Positions 46,213 to 54,969 are shown, counted from the stretch's first letter. The stretch: DNA of 64,000 bases from Rhodocyclaceae bacterium (GCA_019455325.1 JACFMQ010000007.1:1-64000), one strand, 5' to 3'. Notes: generated by a model not told the origin, from the letters alone. Translations and numbers: made by a program.

Positions 46213-47268
46213 ATGACCGACAGCACGACCTCTCCCGTCCGCCTCACCCAGCTCGCGCACGGCGGCGGCTGCGGCTGCAAGATCGCGCCGGGCGTGCTCG
46301 AACGCATCCTGGCGAAGACGGCGCCGCCGTTCATGCCGCCGCAACTGCTCGTCGGCATCGAGACCTCGGACGACGCCGCCGTCTGGAAACTGAACGATAC
46401 GCAGGCCATCGTCGCCACCACCGACTTCTTCATGCCGGTGGTGGACGATCCCTTCGACTTCGGCCGGATCGCCGCCACCAACGCCATCTCCGACGTCTAT
46501 GCGATGGGCGGCACGCCGCTCTTCGCGCTGGCCATCGTCGGCATGCCGGTGGACAAGCTCGATACCGACACCATTCGGCGCATCCTCGAAGGCGGCGAAT
46601 CGGTCTGCGCCGAGGCGCGCATCCCGGTCGCCGGCGGCCATACCATCGACTCGCCGGAGCCGATCTACGGCCTCGTCGCCATCGGCCTGGTGCGGCCGGA
46701 CCACGTCAAGCGCAATGCCGGCGCCCGGCCCGGCGACAAGCTGATCCTCGGCAAGGCGCTCGGCGTCGGCATCCACTCCGCGGCCTTCAAAAAGGGGGCG
46801 CTGAACGAACACGACTACGCGGCGATGATCGCCTCGACCACGCAGCTCAACACGCCGGGGCCGGCGCTCGCCTGCCTCGACGGCGTGCATGCGATGACCG
46901 ACGTCACCGGCTTCGGGCTGGCCGGCCACCTGCTGGAAATCTGCAAGGCGTCGCGGGTGGCGGCGACGCTGCGCTTCGACGCGCTGCCGCTGCTGCCGGG
47001 CGCGCTCGACTACGCGCGCCAGGGCTTCGTCACCGGCGCCTCGACGCGCAACCTGCTGAGCTACGGCAACCTGCTCACCGTCGCCGACCGTCTCGGCGAG
47101 GCCGAGCGCATGCTGCTCGCCGACCCGCAGACCAGCGGCGGCCTGCTCGTCTCCTGCGCGCCGGAGGTCGTCACCGAGGTGCTGTCGATCTTCCTGCAGC
47201 AGGGCTTCGACCATGCGACGGTGATCGGCGAGGTGATCGACGGCCTGCCGCGCGTCGCCGCCGGCTGA
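46213..47268 (+). CDS. selD: Selenide, water dikinase
   Basis: Makes selenophosphate from selenide and ATP, the selenium donor for selenocysteine and selenouridine. Set at ATG 46213 (351 residues); an upstream in-frame start would add a non-conserved extension. The active-site loop is GGGCGCKIAP with cysteine in place of selenocysteine, followed by TSDDAAVWKL, ATTDFF and ITNAISDVYAMGG-type motifs (here AATNAISDVYAMGG). No selA, selB, tRNA-Sec or selU gene lies in the window. A short region after copZ could carry its own promoter. Confidence 0.94.
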   Translation: MTDSTTSPVRLTQLAHGGGCGCKIAPGVLERILAKTAPPFMPPQLLVGIETSDDAAVWKLNDTQAIVATTDFFMPVVDDPFDFGRIAATNAISDVYAMGGTPLFALAIVGMPVDKLDTDTIRRILEGGESVCAEARIPVAGGHTIDSPEPIYGLVAIGLVRPDHVKRNAGARPGDKLILGKALGVGIHSAAFKKGALNEHDYAAMIASTTQLNTPGPALACLDGVHAMTDVTGFGLAGHLLEICKASRVAATLRFDALPLLPGALDYARQGFVTGASTRNLLSYGNLLTVADRLGEAERMLLADPQTSGGLLVSCAPEVVTEVLSIFLQQGFDHATVIGEVIDGLPRVAAG

Positions 47269-47284
47269 AGGTCGCGCGCGGCCG

Positions 47285-47315
47285 GCGGCGGCGTCCATGC
47301 CGCGCCGCCGCTTTT
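47285..47315 (+). terminator. Rho-independent terminator after selD
   Basis: A perfect 9-bp GC stem (GCGGCGGCG / CGCCGCCGC) with a 9-base loop is followed by TTTT, starting 16 bases after the selD stop and directly before the next gene. Confidence 0.65.
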
Positions 47316-47321
47316 CCCGAC

Positions 47322-48221
47322 ATGATCCGCCCGTTTGTCGCCGCCTTTCTGCTCGCCGCACTGCTTGCCGCGGCGGCGGTTGGCCTGCACCTGCGCCTCT
47401 TCGAGCGCGGCTGGTTCGTCGTCGAGTCCTGGTTCATGGCCACCGAATGGCAGCAACGCTCGCTGTGGCTGCCGGACTACGAGGTGGCCGTCGAGAGGCA
47501 GCAACTGCCCGGCGTGGAGAACGTTTCCGCGCTGACCTACGACCCGGACCGGCGGACGCTGTTCACCGTCACCAACCGCAACGCCGAGCTGATCGAGCTG
47601 TCGCTCGACGGCGCCATCCTGCGCCGCATCGCGCTCGACGGCTTCGGCGACGCCGAGGCCGTCGAATACATCAGCCGCGGCCGCTACGTGATCAGCGACG
47701 AACGCCGCCAGCGCCTCTACAAGGTGCGCGTCGACGACGACACGCAGCGGCTCGCTGCCGCCGGCAGCCGACACCTGTCGATCGGCATCGGCCGCAGCGG
47801 CAATCGCGGCTTCGAAGGGCTGGCCTGGGACCCGGACGGGCGCCGCCTGTTCGTCGCCAAGGAAAAGCCGGTGCGCATCTACGAGGTCCGCGGCTTCCCG
47901 GAGATGGACCTGGACAAGGATTTCGCCGTCGACATCGCCGACGATCCGAAGCGCGACCGCCGCCTCTTCGTGCGCGACCTCTCCAGCCTGCAGTACGACC
48001 GCCGCACCGGCCACCTGCTGGCGCTTTCCCACGAATCGCGGCTGGTCGTCGAGCTGGACACCGACGGCCGGCCGATCAGCACGCTGTCGCTCTCGCGCGG
48101 CAGCCACGGCCTCAGCGAAAACGTGCCGCAGGCCGAGGGCGTGGCCATGGACGAGGCCGGCACGCTGTACCTCGTCAGCGAACCGAATCTGTTCTACGTG
48201 TTCAGGAAGGGCGCTCGCTGA
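47322..48221 (+). CDS. SdiA-regulated / YjiK-like beta-propeller protein
   Basis: A 299-residue protein with an N-terminal membrane anchor or signal (residues 1-25) and repeated propeller strands, such as NVSALTYDPDRRTLFTVTN, GFEGLAWDPDGRRLFVAKE and QAEGVAMDEAGTLYLVSEPN. This pattern fits the SdiA-regulated domain (YjiK) family, of unknown biochemical role, likely facing the periplasm. It has no operon partner: the terminator lies before it, and the vapC gene converges from the other side. Confidence 0.82.
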   Translation: MIRPFVAAFLLAALLAAAAVGLHLRLFERGWFVVESWFMATEWQQRSLWLPDYEVAVERQQLPGVENVSALTYDPDRRTLFTVTNRNAELIELSLDGAILRRIALDGFGDAEAVEYISRGRYVISDERRQRLYKVRVDDDTQRLAAAGSRHLSIGIGRSGNRGFEGLAWDPDGRRLFVAKEKPVRIYEVRGFPEMDLDKDFAVDIADDPKRDRRLFVRDLSSLQYDRRTGHLLALSHESRLVVELDTDGRPISTLSLSRGSHGLSENVPQAEGVAMDEAGTLYLVSEPNLFYVFRKGAR

Positions 48222-48238
48222 GCTTTTGGAACGGCTGA

Positions 48239-48691
48239 CTACTTTTCCTGCGCGCCGCGTCGCCCGTCGACATGCTCCGCCCAGTCTTCCAGCAACAAAT
48301 CGGGGACGCGGGCAAACTCCCGGACATTGTTGCTGACCACGATGCAGCCCGCCGCCAGCGCATGCCCGGCGATGGCCGCGTCGTTGTTGCCGATGGGGGT
48401 GCCTCGCGCGGCCAGCAGGGCGCGCAGGCGCGCGGTCGCATCCACGGCGGCCTGGTCCCAGGGCAGGACCGCGTCGAGACGCTGGACCAGCGCATCCACC
48501 ATGACCGCCACTTTCGGGGATGCCTTGGGCGCGATCGCGCCGAAACGCATTTCCGAGTAGGTGATGGCCGACACCACGATCCGGTGCTGTTGCGTGACCG
48601 CCGCTTCCAGTCGCGCCAGCACCGCCTCCGGACGTTCGCGCATGATGAACGAACAGATGTTGGTGTCGAGCATGAAGGTCTTGCGGCTCAT
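48239..48691 (-). CDS. vapC: VapC-type PIN-domain toxin
   Basis: Predicted Mg-dependent ribonuclease toxin of 150 residues. The PIN motif MLDTNICSFIMRERPE holds the first catalytic aspartate (D9); YSEMRFGA has the conserved glutamate, and NDAAIAGHAL and VVSNNVREFARV the later acidic/asparagine positions, as in the VapC/FitB subgroup acting on tRNA-fMet (target by analogy only). The ATG overlaps the stop of the upstream vapB. The pair sits at the edge of an AT-richer accessory stretch. Confidence 0.9.
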   Translation of the reverse strand: MSRKTFMLDTNICSFIMRERPEAVLARLEAAVTQQHRIVVSAITYSEMRFGAIAPKASPKVAVMVDALVQRLDAVLPWDQAAVDATARLRALLAARGTPIGNNDAAIAGHALAAGCIVVSNNVREFARVPDLLLEDWAEHVDGRRGAQEK

Positions 48692-48924
48692 GCGTCGCTG
48701 CCCGGAAAGCGCCCTTCCTCGACGACGTCGGCGCGCTCGGTCAGAAAATCGGCATCCGCCGCCGGCACGCTGTGCAACGAACGCCACGAGGGGCGCACCG
48801 GCCGCAGGATCAGGGTATCCCCGTCGCGCAGGATTTCCAGTTCCGACACGCCCTGGAATTCCATGTCGCGGGGAATGCGGATGGCCTGGTTGCGGCTGTT
48901 GCGGAAGATGGAGACTGTGCGCAT
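48688..48924 (-). CDS. vapB: VapB-type AbrB-fold antitoxin
   Basis: A 78-residue antitoxin with an N-terminal AbrB/SpoVT swapped-hairpin DNA-binding domain (MRTVSIFRNSRNQAIRIPRD) and a C-terminal tail (SLHSVPAADADFLTERADV) that would wrap the toxin. ATG 48924 was chosen because GAGGA lies six bases before it; an ATG two codons earlier overlaps that site. It precedes vapC with an ATGA overlap, and the VapBC complex usually represses its own promoter. Confidence 0.88.
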   Translation of the reverse strand: MRTVSIFRNSRNQAIRIPRDMEFQGVSELEILRDGDTLILRPVRPSWRSLHSVPAADADFLTERADVVEEGRFPGSDA

Positions 48925-49027
48925 GGTCATTCCTCATGGTGCGATTGAAGCTGAACGAAGCCTAGCATATGGCAGGCATACGTCAATGTTCGCGCTGTGG
49001 CCGGGCACGGAAACCTTCCAGAAGATT

Positions 49028-49057
49028 GGGCCGCCATGCCCGTGGGCACGGCGGCCC
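49028..49057 (-). terminator. Hairpin after the siderophore receptor gene
   Basis: A 14-bp GC-rich inverted repeat (GGGCCGCCATGCCC / GGGCACGGCGGCCC, one G-U pair) begins 20 bases after the receptor stop on the minus strand. No clear T-tract follows, so factor-independent termination is uncertain. Confidence 0.5.
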
Positions 49058-49076
49058 CGTGCCATAGCGTCATCCG

Positions 49077-51515
49077 TCAGAACGCGTAGCGCAGGTTGAG
49101 GTAGGCGCTGCGCGGTTCGCCGTACCAGCCGCCGCTGTTGATGTTGGTGTAGTAGCGTTTGTCGGCCACATTGTTGAGGTTGAGCGTGGCGCTCAGCTTG
49201 CGGGTGATCTCGTAATGCGCCATCAGGTCCAGCGTGGCAAAGCTGCCCTGGGCATAGGGGTACGGGCTGGTGGTCGAAACCGCATCCTGCCAGCGCAGGT
49301 TGGCCCCGAGGGTCAGGCCTTCCAGCAGCCAGCGCGGCTGGTAGCTGGTAAACAGCTTGAACATCTTGCGCGGAATGTAGGTCAGGCGTGGGTTGCCATT
49401 GGCATCCACGGGCCTGTTGTAGCTGAAGCCGCCAGCGACCTGCCATCGTGGCGTCAACTCGCCGGCAATGTCCAGTTCGAAACCGCTGGTCTTGGTGCCG
49501 TCCACGCCTTTGTAAACGTACTGGGCATTGGGGCCGATGATGCCGGGAACGTATTCCGGCACATTGTCTTTCTTGGTCCGGTAGACCGATGCCGAGACAT
49601 TCAGGCGGTTGTCGAGCAAAGCCAGCTTGACGCCTCCTTCCACGTTGTTGCCTTCGGCAGGGTCCAGCAGATTGCCGCTCTCGTCGTAGCGGGTGGAGGG
49701 CTGGAAGATGTCCGTGTAGCTGGCGTAGACGGAGAGATGATCGGTCACATCGACGACGATGCCGGCATAGGGGGTGATGACGGCGGATTCCTTGCTGGTT
49801 TCACCTCGGGTTGTGACACCGGCAGCGTTGAAACGATCCGTGCGCGTCTTCCAGTTGCTCAGGCGGCCGCCGACGATGACCGATACCCCGTCCATGGGGT
49901 TGAGCCGCGTCGCGGCATACAGACCACTTTGCCAATCGTGCAGTGTGGTGCCGGCGCCGGTCGGGCTGATATTGCCTTGCGGGTAATCGCCCGTGTCGAT
50001 GAGATCGAAGAGATCGGCGTAAGTCGGAATTTGCGTATCCATCCGGCTATGGCTCTTGCCGTCCTCCTTCATCTCGTAATAACTGCCGCCGATGACCAGT
50101 TCATGCGTCCGGCCAAACAACCGATAAGGCCCGGTGGCATGCAGTGCGAGCGAGTTCTGTTGAGGTTCGCCATAATATTTGAACCCTCGGAACGACCCTA
50201 CATTGCCAGGATTCGCGTACATCAGGCTGACGTCGCCAATCGTGATGTCGTATTTCCTGCGGGAATGTTCCAGATCCAGCCGTATTTTCCAGTCGTTGTC
50301 GAAGTAGTGCTCCAGTCCGGCGAACAGCGTCTGGTTGTCCCGCTGGGTGGAAGACCAGTCGGCAGCCAGATTGGTGGACGGGCCAAAACCGGTCGTCGAT
50401 CCGTCCCGAAAGAAGATGGGCGCGGCGGAGAACAGGCTGCCGGCGCCCGTGGTCTTGTGGCGCTGGTATTCGATGCCCGCCGACAGTATGGTGTTGGGCG
50501 TCAGGTCGGCCTCGACGATGCCGTACAGGACCTCCTTCTTCATGTTCACGCGATCGACGAAGGTGCCGTTGTCCTGATGCGCGCCGACGATGCGGCCACG
50601 GACGTTGCCGTTTTCCGTCAATGCGCCGCTCAGGTCGGCTTCCGACCGGTAGAAATCCCATGAGCCGACCTTGGCGGCAACGTGGGCCTGGAATTCACGG
50701 GTGGGCAGCTTGCGCACCAGATTGACGGCACCCGAGGGTTCGCCCACGCCGTTGAGCAGGCCGCTGGCGCCGCGCACGACTTCGACGCGGTCGAAGACGG
50801 CGGTGTCGGAAACGTCGTTCTTGAAGCCGAAGCGATGCGAGCGCGGTATGCCGCCCACCTGGTAGTTCTGCAGCTCGAAGCCTCGTGAGTAAATGGGGTT
50901 GGAGTCTCCTCCCACGACATTGGTGTTGTTGAAATACAGCCCCGTGGTCTGGTCCAGCACCTTGCCGACTTCATCCAGCCCCTGGTCATTCATGCGCTTG
51001 TGCGTTATCACCGTGACCGATTGCGGCGTCTCGCGCAGCGACAGGTTCAGCTTGGTGGCGGTGTTGGTGAGGCCGGTGGTGTAGGAGCCGGAGCCCTCCG
51101 TGATAGCAATGACCCGGACCGGCGCCAGCGTCGTTTCTTCCCGAGCGGCGGGCGGCAGCCTGCGCAGGGTGTAGCTGCCGTCGCCGCGCGCGACCGGCGC
51201 CAGACCGCTGCCTGCGAGCAGGCGTTCCAGCGCCTGGCGAACGGTATAGGTACCGCTCAGTCCGGGGCTGTTCAGACCTTCGGTCAGGGCCGGATCGAAG
51301 GAGAGTGCCAGGCCGGTCTGGGTGGCGAAGGCGGCGAGCGTGCGACCGAGGGGGCCGGCCGGCTGTCTGTAGCTGTGCGTGGCGTCGAGCGCCGGTTGAT
51401 CGATGGCCTGGATTTGCGCGCCGGCGTTCAGCGAGAGAGCGAGCAGGGCGGCAGCGAGGGCGTGTTGCAGTGGGCTGCGGTTGAGTTTTCGGGTCCGGTT
51501 CCGGTGGGCGGGCAT
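49077..51515 (-). CDS. TonB-dependent siderophore receptor with STN domain
   Basis: Outer-membrane receptor for a ferric siderophore, 812 residues from ATG 51515 (AAAGGAAA ribosome site). Order: signal peptide (cleavage near LNAGAQ), a secretin/TonB short N-terminal STN domain (residues about 45-110) that signals to FecR, a plug (SLRETPQSVTVITHKRM, EVVRGASGLLNGVGEPSG) and a 22-strand barrel ending YLNLRYAF. The STN domain and the neighbouring fecR/fecI genes define a cell-surface signalling system. Its DNA is noticeably less GC-rich than the nuo or hox genes, which hints at acquisition. The substrate cannot be read from the sequence. Confidence 0.92.
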   Translation of the reverse strand: MPAHRNRTRKLNRSPLQHALAAALLALSLNAGAQIQAIDQPALDATHSYRQPAGPLGRTLAAFATQTGLALSFDPALTEGLNSPGLSGTYTVRQALERLLAGSGLAPVARGDGSYTLRRLPPAAREETTLAPVRVIAITEGSGSYTTGLTNTATKLNLSLRETPQSVTVITHKRMNDQGLDEVGKVLDQTTGLYFNNTNVVGGDSNPIYSRGFELQNYQVGGIPRSHRFGFKNDVSDTAVFDRVEVVRGASGLLNGVGEPSGAVNLVRKLPTREFQAHVAAKVGSWDFYRSEADLSGALTENGNVRGRIVGAHQDNGTFVDRVNMKKEVLYGIVEADLTPNTILSAGIEYQRHKTTGAGSLFSAAPIFFRDGSTTGFGPSTNLAADWSSTQRDNQTLFAGLEHYFDNDWKIRLDLEHSRRKYDITIGDVSLMYANPGNVGSFRGFKYYGEPQQNSLALHATGPYRLFGRTHELVIGGSYYEMKEDGKSHSRMDTQIPTYADLFDLIDTGDYPQGNISPTGAGTTLHDWQSGLYAATRLNPMDGVSVIVGGRLSNWKTRTDRFNAAGVTTRGETSKESAVITPYAGIVVDVTDHLSVYASYTDIFQPSTRYDESGNLLDPAEGNNVEGGVKLALLDNRLNVSASVYRTKKDNVPEYVPGIIGPNAQYVYKGVDGTKTSGFELDIAGELTPRWQVAGGFSYNRPVDANGNPRLTYIPRKMFKLFTSYQPRWLLEGLTLGANLRWQDAVSTTSPYPYAQGSFATLDLMAHYEITRKLSATLNLNNVADKRYYTNINSGGWYGEPRSAYLNLRYAF

Positions 51516-51597
51516 GGCGTTTCCTTTTCGTGGCAAGCGGGTTTCTGTCTGCTTGCCAGCCGGGCGCCGGAAAAAGTGTCAGCCCGTGGAAAATTTT

Positions 51598-52581
51598 TTA
51601 CCGGCGCGCGCCCAGGGTCACCCATAGACCGCTCAGCCGCCGCCGGATGTCGAGCGGGTGGGTGGCGGCGAGCATGGCCAGCGAGCGGTCGATGGCGGCC
51701 GCATCGCCGACCGGGAAGGCGCCGCTGACGCGCCAGTCGGCGACGTCGCCGGCGCAGTGGATCAGGCCCGGCCGGTAGCGCGAGAGTTCGGCGGCCAGTT
51801 CGCTGAGCGGCATGTCATCGGCGAGCAGCATGCCGTGCGCCCACGCGCTGGCGCTGTCGTCCGTGGCCTGCGGCGGGGTGACGGCGCTTTCGCCGTAGGT
51901 GGCCCGTTGACCGGATTCGAGCACGCGGGCGGCATCGCTGGCCCGCATGGGAGCAATGCGGACGCGGCCTTCGAATACGGCGACGTGGGTTCCGCCGTCG
52001 CCCTGGCGGACCGTGAAGCGCGTGCCGAGCGGGGTCGCCGCGCCGTGCCGGGTGAGGACCTGCAGCGGTCGCCCGGCGGCATCGTCGTGGCCGGTGGCGA
52101 CGAGGATTTCGCCGGTGCGCAGCAGGATCAGGCGGGAATCCGGGCTGAACCGGACGTCGACCGCGGTCGCCGTGTTGAGCGTCAGCCGCGTGCCGTCGGC
52201 GAGGCGCAGTTCGCGACGTTCGCCGGCCGCGGTGCGGTATTCGGCGAACAGGCCCTGGCGTTCCATTAGGCTCCACGCCGTCCAGCCCGCCGGCAGCAGG
52301 CCGAGCAGCAGCGCAAGCTTGCCGATCTTCGCCAGCGCCGCCCGGCGGCCGCCGCGGGTCGGGCGGTCCAGCGCGGGCAGGGCGAGCGCAGGCGGTACGG
52401 CAGCGATCTTGCCGAGGAGCATTTCGGCCCGCGCCCAGGCTCGTGCGTGTTCGGGGCTGCTGCTGCGCCATTGCTCGAAGGACTGGCGATCGGCCTCGCC
52501 GTCGCGCAGTCGGAGCAGCCAGTCGGCGGCTTCGTCGAGTGCCTCGGAAGAGATGACGGCAGATGCGGCGGCGGATTTCAT
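51598..52581 (-). CDS. fecR: FecR-type anti-sigma regulator
   Basis: Inner-membrane protein of 327 residues that receives the signal from the STN domain and controls the sigma factor. It has an N-terminal cytoplasmic DUF4880-like part (EAADWLLRLRDGEAD, FEQWRSSSPEHARAW), one membrane helix near residue 90 (LALLLGLLPAGWTAW) and a periplasmic FecR domain (GERRELRLADGTRLTLNTAT). The start overlaps the stop of fecI by four bases. Confidence 0.92.
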   Translation of the reverse strand: MKSAAASAVISSEALDEAADWLLRLRDGEADRQSFEQWRSSSPEHARAWARAEMLLGKIAAVPPALALPALDRPTRGGRRAALAKIGKLALLLGLLPAGWTAWSLMERQGLFAEYRTAAGERRELRLADGTRLTLNTATAVDVRFSPDSRLILLRTGEILVATGHDDAAGRPLQVLTRHGAATPLGTRFTVRQGDGGTHVAVFEGRVRIAPMRASDAARVLESGQRATYGESAVTPPQATDDSASAWAHGMLLADDMPLSELAAELSRYRPGLIHCAGDVADWRVSGAFPVGDAAAIDRSLAMLAATHPLDIRRRLSGLWVTLGARR

Positions 52582-53081
52582 GGGCTGTCGTCCGGCATGT
52601 GTTCCAGGCAATGCCGGAAGGCCTGGCGCATGTAGCGCTTGACGGTGCTCAGCGAAATGCCGAGCTGGGCGGCAATGTCCTCGTACCTGAGTTCGCCGAC
52701 CTGGGCGAGCAGGAAGCTGCGTTTGACCAGCGGCGGCAGCGCGTTGAGCAGGGCGTCCAGTTCCTGCAGCGCTTCGAGGATCAGGTAGCGTTCTTCCTCG
52801 GATGGGGCGACCGCCTCGGGCAGGCTTGCCAGCGCTTCGAGGTAGGCCTGTTCCAGCGCCTGACGCTGGTACCAATTGACCAGCACCCCCTTGGCGACGG
52901 TGGTCAGGTAGGCGCGCGGTTCCCGGATTTCCGGCAGTTCGCCGCCCTTGAGGATGCGCAGGAAAGTGTCGTGAGCGAGGTCGGCGGCACGGTGCGTGCA
53001 GCCGAGCTTGCGCCGCAGCCAGGCGTGTAGCCAGTTGTGGTGATCGGCGTAAAGCGCGGCGACAGGATGGGCGGCGGACAC
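52578..53081 (-). CDS. fecI: ECF sigma factor, FecI type
   Basis: Extracytoplasmic-function sigma factor of 167 residues that directs transcription of the adjacent receptor gene. Region 2 is AADLAHDTFLRILKGGELPEIR-like, with REPRAYLTTVAKGVLVNWYQR typical for iron-starvation sigma factors; region 4 includes RYEDIAAQLGISLSTVKRYMRQA. A Fur-box-like sequence lies 41-59 bases upstream, so iron limitation would induce it. Confidence 0.93.
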   Translation of the reverse strand: MSAAHPVAALYADHHNWLHAWLRRKLGCTHRAADLAHDTFLRILKGGELPEIREPRAYLTTVAKGVLVNWYQRQALEQAYLEALASLPEAVAPSEEERYLILEALQELDALLNALPPLVKRSFLLAQVGELRYEDIAAQLGISLSTVKRYMRQAFRHCLEHMPDDSP

Positions 53082-53121
53082 GGTGTGCTCCGGAAAGGAC
53101 GAGAACCGTCGGCTTGATATC

Positions 53122-53140
53122 GAGAATTATTCTTATTTTC
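53122..53140 (-). promoter_or_regulatory. Fur box upstream of fecI
   Basis: On the minus strand GAAAATAAGAATAATTCTC matches the 19-base Fur consensus GATAATGATAATCATTATC at 14 positions. It sits 41 to 59 bases before the fecI start in an AT-rich spot of an otherwise GC-rich region, where repression by Fe-Fur would be effective. Confidence 0.7.
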
Positions 53141-53231
53141 TTCCGGGGAGCGGTGGAGCGTCAATCCCGGCCGGCGGATACCGGTTTGCCGGAATGAAGT
53201 GCCGAGGATCGTTCCCGTCGCCGACCGCACC

Positions 53232-53771
53232 TTACCGCGATCTGGCGTATATCCAGCAGTCCCGCGGTTCGGGGGAGAGGTTCGGATGCATCGTATATCG
53301 TGCGAGGCGGCCTTCCCTGACGAAACCGCTTTTCTCAAGGACTCGCGCCGACGGACGGTTTTCGACGTCGCATGTGGCCTCGATGCGAAACAACGCGGGT
53401 TGCAGAAACGCAGTATCGGCAAGCGCCCGGACCGCCTCCGGCATGTAGCCATGGCCCCAGTGCTCGCGTGCCAGCACGTAGCCGACGTTCAGCCCGTGTT
53501 CCGTCGAACGGGCGTCGAGCATCCCGAGAACCCGTGCATCGCTCTTTCGCACGAGCATGTATGGAAATACCGCATTGCCTTCCCACGCGGCGATGCACCA
53601 GCCGATGAATTGGCGGGTCGTGTCGACGGACGCATGCGGCAGCCAGACCATGTAGCGACAGACCGCCGCGTCCTGGCAGTACGCGGCAAAGATGATCCCG
53701 GCGTCCTGCGGCACCGGCGGGCGCAGGGTCAGCCGCGGAGTCTCGATGCGTTCCGGCAGAAGGCGCGTCAT
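53232..53771 (-). CDS. GNAT N-acetyltransferase, RimJ/RimL-like
   Basis: Predicted acetyl-CoA-dependent acetyltransferase of 179 residues. It begins ERIETPRLTLRPPVPQD, the usual RimJ/L opening, and has the acetyl-CoA site region LAREHWGHGYMPEAVRAL and the NRPSARVLEKSGFVREG motif. Start at ATG 53771, after AGGGGGC; ATG 53795 would overlap the preceding gene. The substrate (ribosomal protein, antibiotic or metabolite) is unknown. Confidence 0.85.
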   Translation of the reverse strand: MTRLLPERIETPRLTLRPPVPQDAGIIFAAYCQDAAVCRYMVWLPHASVDTTRQFIGWCIAAWEGNAVFPYMLVRKSDARVLGMLDARSTEHGLNVGYVLAREHWGHGYMPEAVRALADTAFLQPALFRIEATCDVENRPSARVLEKSGFVREGRLARYTMHPNLSPEPRDCWIYARSR

Positions 53772-53787
53772 TCGTGCCCCCTGATGC

Positions 53788-54207
53788 TCAGCCATCGCGG
53801 CGCAATGCCTCGATCTCCCGGATGAACCGTTCCTTGTCGCGCGGCGAGATCATGATCGAGGCGCCGCGACCGTAGTCGATGCGCAGCCTGTCGAGCGACA
53901 GCGCCGGGCTGGAAAGCGGGCTCGAGCTTGGCGTGATGCGGGTGATGTCCGCAATTGCGACCTGCCACCTGAATGGCCCGCTCTTGATATGCAAGTGCTT
54001 GGCATCGAGAGCGTAGTCGGTGCCGAGCAGAAGCCATAGCGGCAGACCTACACCGATGCCGGCAGTCAGGAGGGCTGTCCACCACAGCCACGTGGGCGAT
54101 GAGTCTGTCACGATGACGTTGATGCTCGCCAAGACGGATGCAGCCATTACGCCCAGACCAGTGACGGCAAACCACCAGTCGATCTTCGATTTGTATACGG
54201 TTGCCAT
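53788..54207 (-). CDS. Small membrane protein with bacterial PH-like domain
   Basis: A 139-residue protein with two membrane helices at residues about 12-35 and 40-60 (SKIDWWFAVTGLGVMAAS, WLWWTALLTAGIGVGLPLW), followed by a PH-like segment (LGTDYALDAKHLHIKSGPF, IADITRITPSSSPLSSPAL, DRLRIDYG), as in DUF1200/bPH_6 proteins. The start ATG 54207 follows AAAGGAAGG. Function unknown. The DNA is lower in GC than the core genes. Confidence 0.75.
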   Translation of the reverse strand: MATVYKSKIDWWFAVTGLGVMAASVLASINVIVTDSSPTWLWWTALLTAGIGVGLPLWLLLGTDYALDAKHLHIKSGPFRWQVAIADITRITPSSSPLSSPALSLDRLRIDYGRGASIMISPRDKERFIREIEALRRDG

Positions 54208-54282
54208 GACCTTCCTTTCCGGCCGGCGATTTGAAATCACCGGTCAGAGCGGTCTTTCATGCAGATCCGGTGGTATCGATGG

Positions 54283-54543
54283 TCAGACATCGGAGCCGCC
54301 GGCCTTGCGATATTGATGCTCCTGGAGTAGCCATATGGCCCAGCCGAAGAGTGCGCCGCTGATCGTCCAGATGATTGCAGAGAGGCCGATGCTGGGTATG
54401 TTCTGGTGCCTGATGAACGGCAGGATGAACGTCATGCCGACGAACATGGGAAATCCATAGGACAGAACGCCACTCACAAGAACGTATCTCAGCATCCCCT
54501 TCTGCCGAGTGACCTTCCATTTCTCGAGTTCTTCACGGTTCAT
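54283..54543 (-). CDS. Hypothetical two-helix membrane protein
   Basis: An 86-residue open frame from ATG 54543 with a charged N-terminus (NREELEKWKVTRQKG) and two hydrophobic segments (YVLVSGVLSYGFPMFVGMT, IGLSAIIWTISGALFGWAI), ending in a polar tail. I recognise no family. The organisation resembles its neighbours: short membrane proteins in an AT-richer patch. The ribosome site is weak. Confidence 0.5.
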   Translation of the reverse strand: MNREELEKWKVTRQKGMLRYVLVSGVLSYGFPMFVGMTFILPFIRHQNIPSIGLSAIIWTISGALFGWAIWLLQEHQYRKAGGSDV

Positions 54544-54586
54544 GAGGTTCACCGCCGATGTCCAACGCTGCGGCGGAATATGGCCG

Positions 54587-54844
54587 CTAGTCTTTGGCGT
54601 GGGCAAAGAGGCGCCCCAAGGCTGGCCAAACCTGGAGAACCAGAAATTCCCCAAGCACGGAATACAAAAACCACAGCCCCGCAAAAACCAGGCAATGCAA
54701 AAGAGCCATTGGAGAAGCAAGGCTTTCTGGCTCCGACGCGAGTCCGGCGGCACGAAACACCCACGCTTGAGAGAGCGCCGAGGAAAAAACCAGCGATGCT
54801 GCAAACCACCACTTCTTTCTCAGTATCGCTCTATCAAAAGACAT
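54587..54844 (-). CDS. Hypothetical small membrane protein
   Basis: An 85-residue frame with a very good ribosome site (AGGGAGGA five to ten bases before ATG 54844) and two hydrophobic segments (WWFAASLVFSSALSQAWVF, LLHCLVFAGLWFLYSVLGE). No family recognised. Same strand as the small membrane gene downstream, with a 43-base gap, so they may be co-expressed. Confidence 0.55.
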   Translation of the reverse strand: MSFDRAILRKKWWFAASLVFSSALSQAWVFRAAGLASEPESLASPMALLHCLVFAGLWFLYSVLGEFLVLQVWPALGRLFAHAKD

Positions 54845-54915
54845 GGTTCCTCCCTAAGTCTAGCCTCAGCCGTGGCCGTTTGCGGGCGTCGTGCGGTGAG
54901 CTTGGCGGATCGCCT

Positions 54916-54963
54916 GCGCCGCGCCGGTCGATCCTGTGCGGTGCAGGGATCGACCGGCGGCGC
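54916..54963 (-). terminator. Long hairpin after the S4 paralogue gene
   Basis: A 12-bp perfect stem GCCGGTCGATCC / GGATCGACCGGC, extended by imperfect GC pairs, with a 12-base loop, begins 6 bases after the S4 stop on the minus strand. There is no T-tract, so it may be a factor-dependent terminator or a 3' end stabiliser. Confidence 0.45.
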
Positions 54964-54969
54964 AGAGGC

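Noticed and set aside
46213-46300. In-frame selenocysteine codon in selD
   Set aside because: The active-site codons read TGC (Cys), not TGA; no in-frame stop is bypassed.
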